A DNA stretch of 32,024 bases from Promethearchaeota archaeon (lineage in GTDB: Archaea; Asgardarchaeota; Lokiarchaeia; Sigyniarchaeales; SOKP01), in the NCBI GenBank assembly GCA_016930515.1, contig JAFGGO010000086.1, forward strand, positions 1 to 32,024. Direction: 5' to 3'. Numbering within the stretch: the first letter of the stretch is position 1; every line of letters starts with the position of its first letter. Shown here in pieces: positions 1 to 8,540 of the stretch. The position numbers and the translations under genes were made by a program. The notes under the pieces are model-generated. The model ran no database searches. It saw only the letters and a list, made by a program, of their open reading frames with translations, and was not told where the DNA came from.

Positions 1-861
1 ATCCAGGTCTTCCACGCCCTTTTTCTTGAGCTTTTCCAAGTCGTTCCTCGTCACGATGGCGGTCCTGAGTAGCCGGAGCGTTTCGTACACCTGCGGATTG
101 TTCAGGCCCTCCACGACCTTCAGGTTATCCTCTTCTGAAGGAACGTAATTCGAGAAAAACTTCTTGGATTCCATCAGGTATTCGTTAGAAAGTTTAGCTG
201 GAAGCCCTTTCTGCTCAGGATTTTCCAAGAGCTTGGTCGGCGGGACTCTCAGCATCACGACATCGTTTATGAGAAAAATCAGCTCCGAAAGCATCCCCTT
301 GACCGACGATTCCTTGATCATCTCCCGCTTGACCAGGTCGATGATGACCTCGTCAATGTTCACGAACCCCTGCTTGAACTTGTCCTTGAGCCATACTTGT
401 AGCTCCGATTTCGAAACCACGCCCTCGACCCTCAGTCGATCGATGATCTTGCGCTTGACCTCGTCTTGATAGGTCATTGCCAGCTGTTGTTCGAGGTTCA
501 AGGTCGGGTAAACGGCAAGTCGCCGGTACAAGTCTGGCAAGGCGATTTCGAGCGTATCGTCTTCGATGCTCTTGAGAATGTTTCGAGAAATGTCCGCAAG
601 ACCTCCCTCGTAGGCGTCCGTATCCTCGTCCAAGTTCATGAGCAATAACACGTAATACGGCTTATCGGGACCCATGTAATAGGAAGCGATGTTAAGAGAG
701 CCCACCATCAGGCTGATGATGCCCGTCTCGCCGCTATACTCGTGCGTGCTGTAAACGTGCATGAGGGTCTGGTCGGTGACGTTTACCTCCGGTGGGTATC
801 GAGCGACGATCATATTTCCTACCAGGTCGTCCCATTTCATAACGATGATTCCGAAGGGCAT
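1..861 (-). CDS. Longin-like / winged-helix cytosolic protein (partial, 3' end beyond the window)
   Basis: The frame is open from the ATG at 861-859 to the left edge, giving 287 codons without a stop, so the C-terminus is missing. The first ~110 residues (start MPFGIIVMKWDD) alternate hydrophobic strands and helices in the way of a longin or roadblock-type domain. This includes a strand-turn region VARYPPEV and a helix-rich part ending near ISRNILKSIED. Residues ~125-200 (KRKIIDRLRVEGVVSKSELQ onward) look like one or two winged-helix units. There are no membrane segments or signal peptide, so it should be cytosolic. The stop codon of the large surface protein directly abutts this ATG, and a strong Shine-Dalgarno (GGAGGTGA, complement of 872-879) lies inside that upstream gene, so translational coupling is likely. 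The function is unknown; the longin assignment rests on pattern only. Confidence 0.72.
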   Translation of the reverse strand, partial: MPFGIIVMKWDDLVGNMIVARYPPEVNVTDQTLMHVYSTHEYSGETGIISLMVGSLNIASYYMGPDKPYYVLLLMNLDEDTDAYEGGLADISRNILKSIEDDTLEIALPDLYRRLAVYPTLNLEQQLAMTYQDEVKRKIIDRLRVEGVVSKSELQVWLKDKFKQGFVNIDEVIIDLVKREMIKESSVKGMLSELIFLINDVVMLRVPPTKLLENPEQKGLPAKLSNEYLMESKKFFSNYVPSEEDNLKVVEGLNNPQVYETLRLLRTAIVTRNDLEKLKKKGVEDLD

Positions 862-3800
862 TTAGACATCGTCACCTCCCTTGATGTTTTTCAAATCGCC
901 ACCCGCACCAGCTCCAATTGTTTTTCCCAGCTTCTTGTCCTTGGTAACGCCGAGCTTATCGCGAAGGGAGAGGTCGTGTATCTTCCAGCGATCTTCGAAC
1001 ATCTTGGCCAAGAATTCTTCCTTGGAAGGATATCCCATCGATTTTGAGAGGGATCCCTTCGAATTTATGGCTTTTATCAGCGCTTTTCCCTTCTTAATGA
1101 ACTTGGGTATTCTTCTTAATTGAACATACCTGTAAGCACCTAAACTGCCAGCAACCGCAACCACGGCACTAATTATCATTATGAGATAGAATGTAGGAAT
1201 ACCACCAACTTTAGGCATTTCGATTGTCAATACCACGCTAATCTCTGTAGTTTCGTGTAATTCTTTTTCCATGTATATCCTACCCCTGATAGTTATGGGT
1301 TGGAAGAAGGTGTCGTATCTCGATGTTGGAAAGTCAAGGTAGTAAATGCCGGGAGTTTGGGTCTCCGTGAAACTTAAATTCCCAAAGGATCCTGTTATAT
1401 ATATATTAGCACCTGTAATTGGAACGGAACTGTTTGATGGATCAGTTAGGTTTAATGTAATCCTGTAGGCAGAGCCTTGTTCTATGGATGTGAAAATCTC
1501 CTCGTATCCCGTGTAGATAGGTCTGTTCAGAACATTTAAGGTAAATATGACCGTTTTCGAAACATACTGCGTTTTTTGAAACGCAATATAGATGTTATAA
1601 GTGCCTACTGACAAATCTCCGGTTCCCACGTCTAAAATATGTATCTTTTCAGCACTTTCGTCTAAAAGCGTACTGAATACGAATGTTTCGTTTCCATCAT
1701 CGTCTTCGTAAAATATTTCTGCGGAAAATTCGTCTAAATTTCCAAGTCTCGTTGAGTCGTCAGAATCGTTGTATTCGAAATAATACAACACTTCCTCCCG
1801 GACCCAAATACTTGCTTCGAATTTCGGAGTAACTCTCGAAGAGCCATTAACTTCAGTGTGCTTTGCAAGCACCGTGATAAAGAACTCATAGTCTTCCTTT
1901 ATGGAGTGATTTTCAAGCCCTATTGTAACTCGAATTGAATATTCTCGAGAATCTGTAGCTTGTAAACTTTCAAACGGAAGCACCCAATAATTCGTGTGAA
2001 TGGTGTCTTGAATGAGATTACCTGAGATCGCCCCAGAATCATCCTCCCAATAGAATGAATATATATCTGGTGATAAAGTAGTACCAGAGCTTGAGTCAAA
2101 ATATCTCATTGTAATGTTTAGAGTTCTCCCGTAATAAACCGAAGCGAAATATTTTTTGCTGGTTGGTTTTTTCGCCAACTCATCAGGCGTCGGATCGCTC
2201 GGGTCGTATTCGTACAAGGTTAAACCCGTGGGTAATGGATTAATTTTTACGACGCGAATATCTTCCTTTGGTGGGAAATAGGTGTATTTCAACGCTGTAA
2301 TCCACACTTCGTAATAATTTCCCTCGTAACCAGCAGATAATAAAGAACTATCGATGGAAATGCTATAGATTCCATCACCGTCCTGAGACATATCTTGGGA
2401 ATACACGACGACTTTTGATTGATCGTATATCGTGCAGGTTACATCGCTGTCTGGCCCCTCGTCTCCGTACCAAGGACCAGTTTCACCATTATCTGAATAC
2501 GAAAAAATGATCGAAATATCAATATCTTGCCCCCACAAGTACTCTTGGATTGGGCTACCTTCTTCCGTTCCGTTCGTAAATCTGGTGATAAAATTATCAT
2601 CACCAAACCTTACTGCTAAGATAAGATCGATACTCCCAGCTGGTAACGAGTAATTATATCCCCACAATAAGCTCGAATCGTAGGATTGATCTGACTGGTT
2701 GACATAAAACTGATACTGTAAAGATTGCGTTTGCCATATGGTGATATTGTAATCGAGACTGATATTATACCAAAAAGCCATTCCCGTGCTTTGACCACGA
2801 GCAAATCCGTCAGCCCCTGTTTTTAGGCTGTTAGATACTAAGGTTTCCGTACCTGTCAAATAAACCTTTACCGTAAGCCCTGTCACAGGATTGAAAAATT
2901 GACTATCAACGATTTTGATATTCATTCGTGCAATATCAACAGTAATTTCCTCGACACGAGCGTATGTCAGGGTGATTTTTATGACTCCCAAGCACTCGGA
3001 ACTGTTAGATCCCACCACATCCAGCTTAATTCCGTACACATCGTAATCGTAGTCTTCTGCTGCTCGATAAACAAGGGATAATTCCGTCCTGGAATCTGAA
3101 TACGATTTGTAATCGATTATCTCTTCCGTGGAACCCAAGTCAATGTCGTAAAATTCCACTTGAACGATGTCGATACCTGTGTTCATGCCTGTCATTTCGA
3201 TCCGAGCATCTATAACCGTATTCTCGCCTCTTGATATTAACGAAGATCCATTCACATAAAGACTTTCTTGAACCTCGTATTCTGATTCGCCGGAATTTTT
3301 TTTATTTTTCTCGCTTACGATTAAGGTATCCGTTTTATCGACGGGACGAACTGTACCTTCCTTGATTAAAGTGATGCGAGGAGTGATATCGCTATTAATA
3401 TAGTATATAGAATAATCGTATCCTCCAGTACGGTTCTCCCAGATAAACCGTGCTTCACCGTTGGCATCTAAGGTCAAATTGGCTAATGCGGAATCGTCCT
3501 CATCATAAATTACGATATAACCCATATTGACTCGAATTCCATTCGCATCAAGGACTCTAAAATCAATCGTCCAGAGATCCGTGATTAGGTGCTCCGTGTA
3601 TATTAAACCGCTAAATTCAATGTCCCCGCCTTTATTGCTGCTATTATAGATCTGTAATTTTTTAACGCTCAAGTCGGGAAGAGTTTTCGTGTAATTGACT
3701 GTTATCGTGTAATTATCGTAGGCTACATCCGTAAAGAGCGCCGTGCCGTCATAACCAGCAGTGTGGCTTTGAATTAGTTGCGTGTTGTCGGAAGCGTTCC

Positions 3801-5043
3801 AAAAATAGACGGTTGCTTTACCGTCCGTGATCCTCCTTCCGTCTACATCTTTTACAACGATGGTAACGTCCGCTGCCCTTATTCTTTCTTCTAATAATTC
3901 AAAAGCAAGCTCGGTTCTTTCATAGAGCCAGGTCATTTCGTCATCCGATATGCCGTAATCAAAGAATCGCATTTCATCTATATATCCACAATATGCCTGA
4001 CTTGCATCAAAACCTCCTCCTAAAGAGTCTTGTTCCTGAGCGATTATCAAACCACCACTAGCAATTATGATCGGACTTCCTGGATTGCTATATATAAGGC
4101 CATCTGTAGGAAGGTTATTCGTATAAATATGGGTGCCCGAAGTGCCTCTACGCCATACGTAAAAGCTCCATTCTTGGATGGATGGAGCATCCATTAACAT
4201 GTAATTATGATTCGTTCCGGTCGTCCCCGATATGATATATTCAGTACCCGCGGATTGCCTCTTGGCCCAAAAGCATATTGTAAAGTCCGTAAGGCCGTTC
4301 AGTAAGGTATAAGGCGCGCTCATGTAAGCTGCTGTTTGCGTGTCGTTAAATTTTATAGATTTTCCATTAACACTTTCTTCTTTATAACCTACTTGTGGGT
4401 TTACACCCAATCCATAAAGCGTGGCATCGTGATCGTAAGCAGAAGGATTTACTACCTGATGACCCATTTTATCCTTTACGATACTCGTTGATCCTAACAC
4501 GGTATCGTCGTCAAAAGTATACCACGCCCTACCAAATTCATATTCCTTGTAATAGGAAGGATCGTACGAACACGTGGTGTTTCCATAATAGAGATAAGTA
4601 TCGTATTCGCTCGCTTGGGCGCTTATATTTGTTTTAAACCAAATACGCGCCGTTGTACCGTCTAATGTACAGTAATAATCCCTTAAAACACCATTTTCTA
4701 CTATCCGTATATCACCTAAATCTGCCTGCATTTTATCTGGAATTAGATCGGTGGTATCAATTTCAATATATGTCCGAAAATTGGTCAAATTATCGTCATT
4801 ATTATTAGTAAGATTAATGCATCGCCTAAACCGAAAATATTCGTTCCACCACGGATCCAAGCCCTCTCCTGCGCTCACGCTAATTGAGCTAGAATCCTCT
4901 TCAATTCCAAAATAGTTTTCATTTTCTTTGGTTACGTTAATTTTAAAAGGAGTAAAGATCCAAAAGGATGCGAGTAAAAAAACAGTAATGAATCCAATAG
5001 TGGATAATTCTTTCGATTTATTTTTTATATTTTTTATTTTCAT
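862..5043 (-). CDS. Giant membrane-anchored surface protein, DUF2341-like + LamG-like + Ig/CnaB-like repeats
   Basis: 1393 residues. A hydrophobic segment at 15-32 is a signal peptide or anchor. Residues ~66-155 resemble DUF2341 (FRFRRCINLTNN, a D-I-R-I motif, LYYGNTT). Residues ~170-385 read as a concanavalin/LamG-like domain (AWYTFDDD, FTICFWAKRQ, GYIDEMRFFDYGISDDE). From ~390 to ~1275 there are many beta-sandwich units of Ig/CnaB type, for example VTIVVKDVDGRRITDGKATV. N-x-S/T sites are frequent. A single membrane helix spans ~1282-1304 and is followed by an 89-residue basic, Gly/Lys-rich cytosolic tail. The topology is therefore a large exterior binding or adhesion ectodomain with a cytosolic tail. 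It shares an operon with the longin-like gene directly downstream, which suggests the tail has a cytosolic partner. The ligand is unknown. Confidence 0.85.
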   Translation of the reverse strand: MKIKNIKNKSKELSTIGFITVFLLASFWIFTPFKINVTKENENYFGIEEDSSSISVSAGEGLDPWWNEYFRFRRCINLTNNNDDNLTNFRTYIEIDTTDLIPDKMQADLGDIRIVENGVLRDYYCTLDGTTARIWFKTNISAQASEYDTYLYYGNTTCSYDPSYYKEYEFGRAWYTFDDDTVLGSTSIVKDKMGHQVVNPSAYDHDATLYGLGVNPQVGYKEESVNGKSIKFNDTQTAAYMSAPYTLLNGLTDFTICFWAKRQSAGTEYIISGTTGTNHNYMLMDAPSIQEWSFYVWRRGTSGTHIYTNNLPTDGLIYSNPGSPIIIASGGLIIAQEQDSLGGGFDASQAYCGYIDEMRFFDYGISDDEMTWLYERTELAFELLEERIRAADVTIVVKDVDGRRITDGKATVYFWNASDNTQLIQSHTAGYDGTALFTDVAYDNYTITVNYTKTLPDLSVKKLQIYNSSNKGGDIEFSGLIYTEHLITDLWTIDFRVLDANGIRVNMGYIVIYDEDDSALANLTLDANGEARFIWENRTGGYDYSIYYINSDITPRITLIKEGTVRPVDKTDTLIVSEKNKKNSGESEYEVQESLYVNGSSLISRGENTVIDARIEMTGMNTGIDIVQVEFYDIDLGSTEEIIDYKSYSDSRTELSLVYRAAEDYDYDVYGIKLDVVGSNSSECLGVIKITLTYARVEEITVDIARMNIKIVDSQFFNPVTGLTVKVYLTGTETLVSNSLKTGADGFARGQSTGMAFWYNISLDYNITIWQTQSLQYQFYVNQSDQSYDSSLLWGYNYSLPAGSIDLILAVRFGDDNFITRFTNGTEEGSPIQEYLWGQDIDISIIFSYSDNGETGPWYGDEGPDSDVTCTIYDQSKVVVYSQDMSQDGDGIYSISIDSSLLSAGYEGNYYEVWITALKYTYFPPKEDIRVVKINPLPTGLTLYEYDPSDPTPDELAKKPTSKKYFASVYYGRTLNITMRYFDSSSGTTLSPDIYSFYWEDDSGAISGNLIQDTIHTNYWVLPFESLQATDSREYSIRVTIGLENHSIKEDYEFFITVLAKHTEVNGSSRVTPKFEASIWVREEVLYYFEYNDSDDSTRLGNLDEFSAEIFYEDDDGNETFVFSTLLDESAEKIHILDVGTGDLSVGTYNIYIAFQKTQYVSKTVIFTLNVLNRPIYTGYEEIFTSIEQGSAYRITLNLTDPSNSSVPITGANIYITGSFGNLSFTETQTPGIYYLDFPTSRYDTFFQPITIRGRIYMEKELHETTEISVVLTIEMPKVGGIPTFYLIMIISAVVAVAGSLGAYRYVQLRRIPKFIKKGKALIKAINSKGSLSKSMGYPSKEEFLAKMFEDRWKIHDLSLRDKLGVTKDKKLGKTIGAGAGGDLKNIKGGDDV

Positions 5044-5242
5044 ATTTTATCGCTTTTTTATTTAAAATAGAAAAGTTAATCAAATAGTCTTAGAATTTGT
5101 TTTTAAATTTTTAGTAAAGATATTAGACAATAAGCTTAGAACTTGCAATTATTGATGCTTTTATCTGAGAATTTAGAACATTATAGTTGAAGACTATAAA
5201 CTTACCGCAAAAGATTTATTGAATTCTGCATTTTATATTGAT

Positions 5243-5755
5243 ATGGCAAAGAAGAAGAATGTCAAGTCGAAAGAAGAGGAAGAAGGTGATGACTCCGATT
5301 TTGACGATATTGATTCTTTAGAGGACTTGGACGACGATACCGCTTTTCCCGAGATTAAAAAAGAGCCTAGCGAGGCGAAAAAGAAAACAACTCCTATTCA
5401 AGAGGAAGAAGAGGAGGAAGAAGAAGAATACGAGGAGGACTACGAAGAAGAGCTCGAAGAAGTGAAGAAGGATTACAAGCTCGTAAAACCAAATATTTTC
5501 AAGGGCGAGAACGAATACGACTACGAGCTTCTCGTTGAGGGACAGTCCCACGGATTTTGTAACATTTTAGTAAAACACTTGTTAAAAACCGAAGGCGTTA
5601 ACATCGCTGCATACAAGATCACGAGAATTGATCCCCCAAAAATCTTTATCCGCGTGGAAGATGGATACGACGTGAAGGACATCATTCGCAATGGCATGGC
5701 TTCTCTTCAAGAGGAAGTCAAATCTGTCGAAAAAGTGTTTCAAAAGCTAATGTAA
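5243..5755 (+). CDS. rpoL: DNA-directed RNA polymerase subunit L (Rpb11-like) with acidic N-terminal extension
   Basis: Residues ~77-170 match the RpoL/Rpb11 fold: GEN.YDYELLVEGQSHGFCN, then KHLLKTEGVNIAAYKI, a central PPKIFIRVEDG strand and a C-terminal dimerisation helix. Subunit L pairs with subunit D in assembly of archaeal RNA polymerase. The family is usually ~90-100 residues. Here ~76 extra residues precede it: first Lys-rich, then strongly acidic with a run of nine Glu and several Asp clusters. I chose the ATG at 5243 (MAKKKNVK) over an in-frame codon at 5219 because a TATA-like box (CTATAAAC, 5194-5201) would place transcription start near or after 5219. The next two plus-strand genes have their own promoter. 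No paralogue is visible in the window. Confidence 0.9.
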   Translation: MAKKKNVKSKEEEEGDDSDFDDIDSLEDLDDDTAFPEIKKEPSEAKKKTTPIQEEEEEEEEEYEEDYEEELEEVKKDYKLVKPNIFKGENEYDYELLVEGQSHGFCNILVKHLLKTEGVNIAAYKITRIDPPKIFIRVEDGYDVKDIIRNGMASLQEEVKSVEKVFQKLM

Positions 5756-5813
5756 ATCACCTTTTTTAATTTATCTATAAACTTTATAAGAAAGTAAGCA
5801 CCATTTTACCTCA

Positions 5814-6266
5814 ATGCCTTACGATTTTATACTCAAAGACCTTAACGCAAGCAAGACTCAAAAGAAAATCGGAACTGATAAAGGTTTGGCTAAAATAGGC
5901 GATGGCGTTGTTAATTTGGCGTATTCCGTTGCCAAATCCATATATCTCACGAAAAGCGCGGCGAACAATGCAATAATAAGGACGGGGTGGAAGGTGAGCA
6001 AGGAAGTTTTATCTACCGCCTTAAAGAACGCGGGATTAAAGTCATTTGCTAAATCTAGGGCTGACGCTCACGACATTGCTGACACGGCAGAGGCCATCAT
6101 CGCATACATCTGGTTAAACGATTTTTTAAGCGTTAAAGAAATGGTCGATCTTTTAGTCGATAATCTCGAGGGAGATTTATACAAACGAACGGAAGAAACG
6201 AAAAACGCAACCAATGCTTTTACAGTCTTACTAAAACACTTGAAAAAGTACTTGCCGGAGAGTTAA
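5814..6266 (+). CDS. RNase III-fold family protein (archaeal)
   Basis: 150 residues. Two motifs resemble the RNase III endonuclease domain signature: an early LAKIGDGVVNLAYSVAKS helix with Gly-Asp, and a later DIADTAEAIIAYIWL helix carrying the D..EA pattern that supplies metal ligands in RNase III. There is no double-stranded RNA-binding domain. Small stand-alone proteins of this kind exist across archaea and are usually annotated only as RNase III family protein; their substrate is not well established. A TATA-like element (CTATAAACTTTATAAG, 5775-5790) ends 24 nt before the ATG, so the mRNA may be leaderless. The next gene begins 2 nt after the stop, so the two are probably co-transcribed. 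Confidence 0.72.
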   Translation: MPYDFILKDLNASKTQKKIGTDKGLAKIGDGVVNLAYSVAKSIYLTKSAANNAIIRTGWKVSKEVLSTALKNAGLKSFAKSRADAHDIADTAEAIIAYIWLNDFLSVKEMVDLLVDNLEGDLYKRTEETKNATNAFTVLLKHLKKYLPES

Positions 6267-6268
6267 TC

Positions 6269-6835
6269 GTGAAGGAATATCCAATCGTCATGGGATTTGA
6301 CGACGCTCGATACGAGGGGTTTGACTCAAAAACAACGCATTTAATTGGCGTTGTTTGTCAAGGCACTAGAATGGTGGGAGTTTCAATAGGTAAGATTGAC
6401 ATTGATGGGACTAATTCTACGGATGTTCTCGTTAGCCTGGTAAGACTGAAGGAGAATCACGTGCAATACGTGATTACCGACACCATCACATTTGGAGGAT
6501 TTAACATCATGGATATACAGCGCGTTTACCAAGAAACGAAGAAACCTGTAATTGCGGTCGTCGATAGGAGCGTGGATTTAAATTCGGTAAAACAGGCACT
6601 CGTTAAAAAGTTTCCTGACTCGTATCGGGAAAAATTAAAATTAATAATTAGTGCTGGAAACTTGTATCAACACGAAATCACGACCGCTGGTGGCAATTCA
6701 ACAATCTTTTTTCACGCAATAGGGATCGATATAGATCGCGTGAGGGCCTTGTTAAACAAGATATCTATCGATTCCAAGCAACCCGAATGTACGAGGATGG
6801 CACACCTCATAGGAGGGGGCTTCGTTGGAAAATAG
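6269..6835 (+). CDS. DUF99 family protein, endonuclease dU-type
   Basis: 188 residues, of normal family length. The N-terminal motif GFDDA (residues 9-13) and the DTITFGGFNIMD block (71-82) are hallmarks of DUF99 (UPF0215), an archaeal family structurally related to endonuclease V and linked to cleavage at deoxyuridine. Acidic residues D11, D12, D71 and D82 are plausible metal ligands. The start is GTG at 6269, 2 nt after the preceding stop, with GGAG at 6256-6259 as ribosome binding site. Pairing with an RNase III-fold gene suggests a nucleic-acid processing or repair unit, but that is inference. The adjacent Arf-like gene converges on it from the other strand. Confidence 0.85.
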   Translation: MKEYPIVMGFDDARYEGFDSKTTHLIGVVCQGTRMVGVSIGKIDIDGTNSTDVLVSLVRLKENHVQYVITDTITFGGFNIMDIQRVYQETKKPVIAVVDRSVDLNSVKQALVKKFPDSYREKLKLIISAGNLYQHEITTAGGNSTIFFHAIGIDIDRVRALLNKISIDSKQPECTRMAHLIGGGFVGK

Positions 6836-6849
6836 CATAAGAAAAGAAC

Positions 6850-7338
6850 TTATTTATTTTCGCTCATTTCGTATTCCAAGATGTTTTTCATTCGTTCCCT
6901 GAGTTCGAGCTTGATGGCGCTCATTTCATAGGTTGGAATTCCCCCGAGTTTTTCTTGCACGACTTCGGCACCTAAAGCGCCTGGAAGATCTTGCTTGTTA
7001 GCGATGGCAATAACTTTCGAACCCAAGCGCTTCGAAAAACGTTCGTACAATTGCTTGGTTTTTTTAAGATTGTCCTCAGTTGAATCGCAGACCAACACGG
7101 CAAGACCTGAATTCTTGAGAAAATCGTCCCACATCAATTTAAACCGTTTCTGGCCTCCGAGATCCCATATAGTGCATTTCTTTCCGTCCAAAAAACTCTC
7201 TTCGATTTCCAAGCCAATAGTGGGCTTGGTAGGTGCCTCGAGAGAATCTTGAATTCTTCCTTGAAGAAGGGATATTAAAGTAGATTTTCCAACCCCAGCG
7301 TCTCCGAAAAAGCATATTTTACTCTTGTTTTCTACCAA
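6850..7338 (-). CDS. Arf/Sar-like small GTPase
   Basis: 162 residues with the complete GTPase motif set: G1 GDAGVGKST (12-20), switch I Thr in the PTIG region (~39-42), G3 WDLGGQ (58-63) with the catalytic-type Gln, G4 NKQD (114-117) and G5 SAIK (140-143). The WDLGGQ form of G3 places it with Arf/Sar/Arl-type GTPases rather than Ras or Rab. There is no Gly at position 2, no N-terminal amphipathic helix and no C-terminal cysteine, so membrane attachment of the eukaryotic Arf type is not evident. The start is TTG at 7338. It is forced, because an in-frame TAA lies immediately upstream and the G1 strand begins only a few residues in. A short AGGT ribosome-binding sequence precedes it. Asgard genomes commonly hold many such GTPases. 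Confidence 0.92.
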   Translation of the reverse strand: MVENKSKICFFGDAGVGKSTLISLLQGRIQDSLEAPTKPTIGLEIEESFLDGKKCTIWDLGGQKRFKLMWDDFLKNSGLAVLVCDSTEDNLKKTKQLYERFSKRLGSKVIAIANKQDLPGALGAEVVQEKLGGIPTYEMSAIKLELRERMKNILEYEMSENK

Positions 7339-7541
7339 TTATCTGACCTTTCTTTTTTTTAAGCACTTAATACGAAAGATCAACGGGCATCTCAAAAACA
7401 TGAATAACACGGAGATGTTACAAGAATAATACCACACGAATAAAATAGAACTATTAAATTCACTTCGAGGGTAGGAACAAATCTCGTTCCCTTGCGTTTT
7501 TTATATGGCTTGAAGTAGTTACTAATGTTTTAATACAAGTT

Positions 7542-7550
7542 CTTATATTA
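7542..7550 (+). promoter_or_regulatory. TATA-like box of the 7573 gene
   Basis: CTTATATTA lies 22 nt before the ATG at 7573. With archaeal TATA-to-start spacing of about 25 nt, transcription would begin at or next to the start codon, so a leaderless mRNA is likely. No Shine-Dalgarno sequence is present. Confidence 0.45.
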
Positions 7551-7572
7551 GCTTGTTAAAATAAACTCTTTA

Positions 7573-8415
7573 ATGGGAAAAATGTTGAAAAAATTCTTGT
7601 CAAAAAAACGCAACAAGTATATCTTAATCGCAATCCTCGCCGTGTTTCTTGTATTGGGCTCGATTCCGTTTACTCTCATAGTGATGGTTCCAATGGTTGT
7701 TACTCCTGCGATGTCCTACTTTCCTTTAGGGCTTAACACTTCTTGGGATTTTAATTCTACCGACGATAACGGAAGTTGGACAACGAGACGATATATCGGT
7801 AACCAATACGAATTTATCGGTATCGATTTCATGATATTCTTCCACGAAGAGCATGATGGCACGTGGCAAAACAAGATGTGGTTAAGCAAGAACGTGCATT
7901 CGCTCGTCTGGTGGGGCTTCGAAGATTCGAGCACCAAGTTTGTCGCAAGCGGCGGTCTGACCTACGTCACGGAACCCGTGCGATCGGGTCAATCAAACGG
8001 CGGAACTACTTCGGGAACCCTCACCATTAAAAGCGATAATCAAATATCCACGCAAAATTTCATGGGACGCTACACTATTGAGACCATCGAGACGATAACA
8101 GTCCCTGCGGGAACCTTTCAATCGTGTATCAGGGTGCACGAGGAAGAGAACACGCCCGAAGATACAGCGGACTTTCGCGTTTGGTACGCTCCTGGTGTTG
8201 GTCCGGTAAAATACGATTATCCAAAACGAGATAATCGCACTGACGAGCTTGTATCGTATAACATCGTAAACGACGACCCTTTTGAGACTTGGCTATTACC
8301 AAAAGTCCCAAGAATCGTTATTGCAACGATAATTTTTGCCTTATTGGGGATTGTATTTGTTGTTATTATCGTAAAGAGGCTTAAAAAACGAAAAACTGGT
8401 TTGAAAGAAAATTAA
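7573..8415 (+). CDS. Two-pass membrane protein with exterior beta domain
   Basis: 280 residues. A hydrophobic stretch at ~16-46 follows a basic start (KKFLSKKRNK). A second helix at ~247-268 is followed by a basic tail KRLKKRK. The ~200 residues between should face outside. This domain starts with FPLGLNTSWDF and holds VPAGTFQSCIRV and WYAPGVGPVKYDYP. That combination (a lipoprotein-like 'G.tW.y ... vPaGtf.. ...wyapgvG.Vky' pattern) is common in secreted bacterial and archaeal proteins of unknown role. Several N-x-S/T sites fit an exported protein. It is transcribed alone and followed by a T-rich terminator. The function is not known. Confidence 0.8.
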   Translation: MGKMLKKFLSKKRNKYILIAILAVFLVLGSIPFTLIVMVPMVVTPAMSYFPLGLNTSWDFNSTDDNGSWTTRRYIGNQYEFIGIDFMIFFHEEHDGTWQNKMWLSKNVHSLVWWGFEDSSTKFVASGGLTYVTEPVRSGQSNGGTTSGTLTIKSDNQISTQNFMGRYTIETIETITVPAGTFQSCIRVHEEENTPEDTADFRVWYAPGVGPVKYDYPKRDNRTDELVSYNIVNDDPFETWLLPKVPRIVIATIIFALLGIVFVVIIVKRLKKRKTGLKEN

Positions 8416-8433
8416 ATTTTTAGAAATGCAAAA

Positions 8434-8450
8434 TTTTTTTCCTTTTTTTT
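8434..8450 (+). terminator. Oligo-T terminator of the 7573 gene
   Basis: Runs of seven and eight T (8434-8440 and 8443-8450) begin 19 nt after the stop codon. Archaeal RNA polymerase terminates at such oligo-T tracts without a hairpin. Confidence 0.6.
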
Positions 8451-8507
8451 ACATTTAAACTACGGAACAGAAATAAAACAAAAAATAAATTTGAGATTTA
8501 GTTTAGC

Positions 8508-8529
8508 AAAAAAAAGAATCAAAAAAAAA
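8508..8529 (-). terminator. Oligo-T terminator of the EF-1A gene
   Basis: A-runs at 8508-8515 and 8521-8529 read as T8 and T9 on the minus strand just after the EF-1A stop at 8541. They face the plus-strand terminator of the convergent gene. Confidence 0.6.
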
Positions 8530-8540
8530 TTAAAAAATAT

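Noticed and set aside
164..1123. Four plus-strand open frames at the left edge (164-469, 466-648, 742-1047, 881-1123)
   Set aside because: They lie opposite the minus-strand longin-like gene and surface-protein tail, which have coherent protein sequence, an operon junction and a strong ribosome-binding site. The plus-strand products show no domain pattern.
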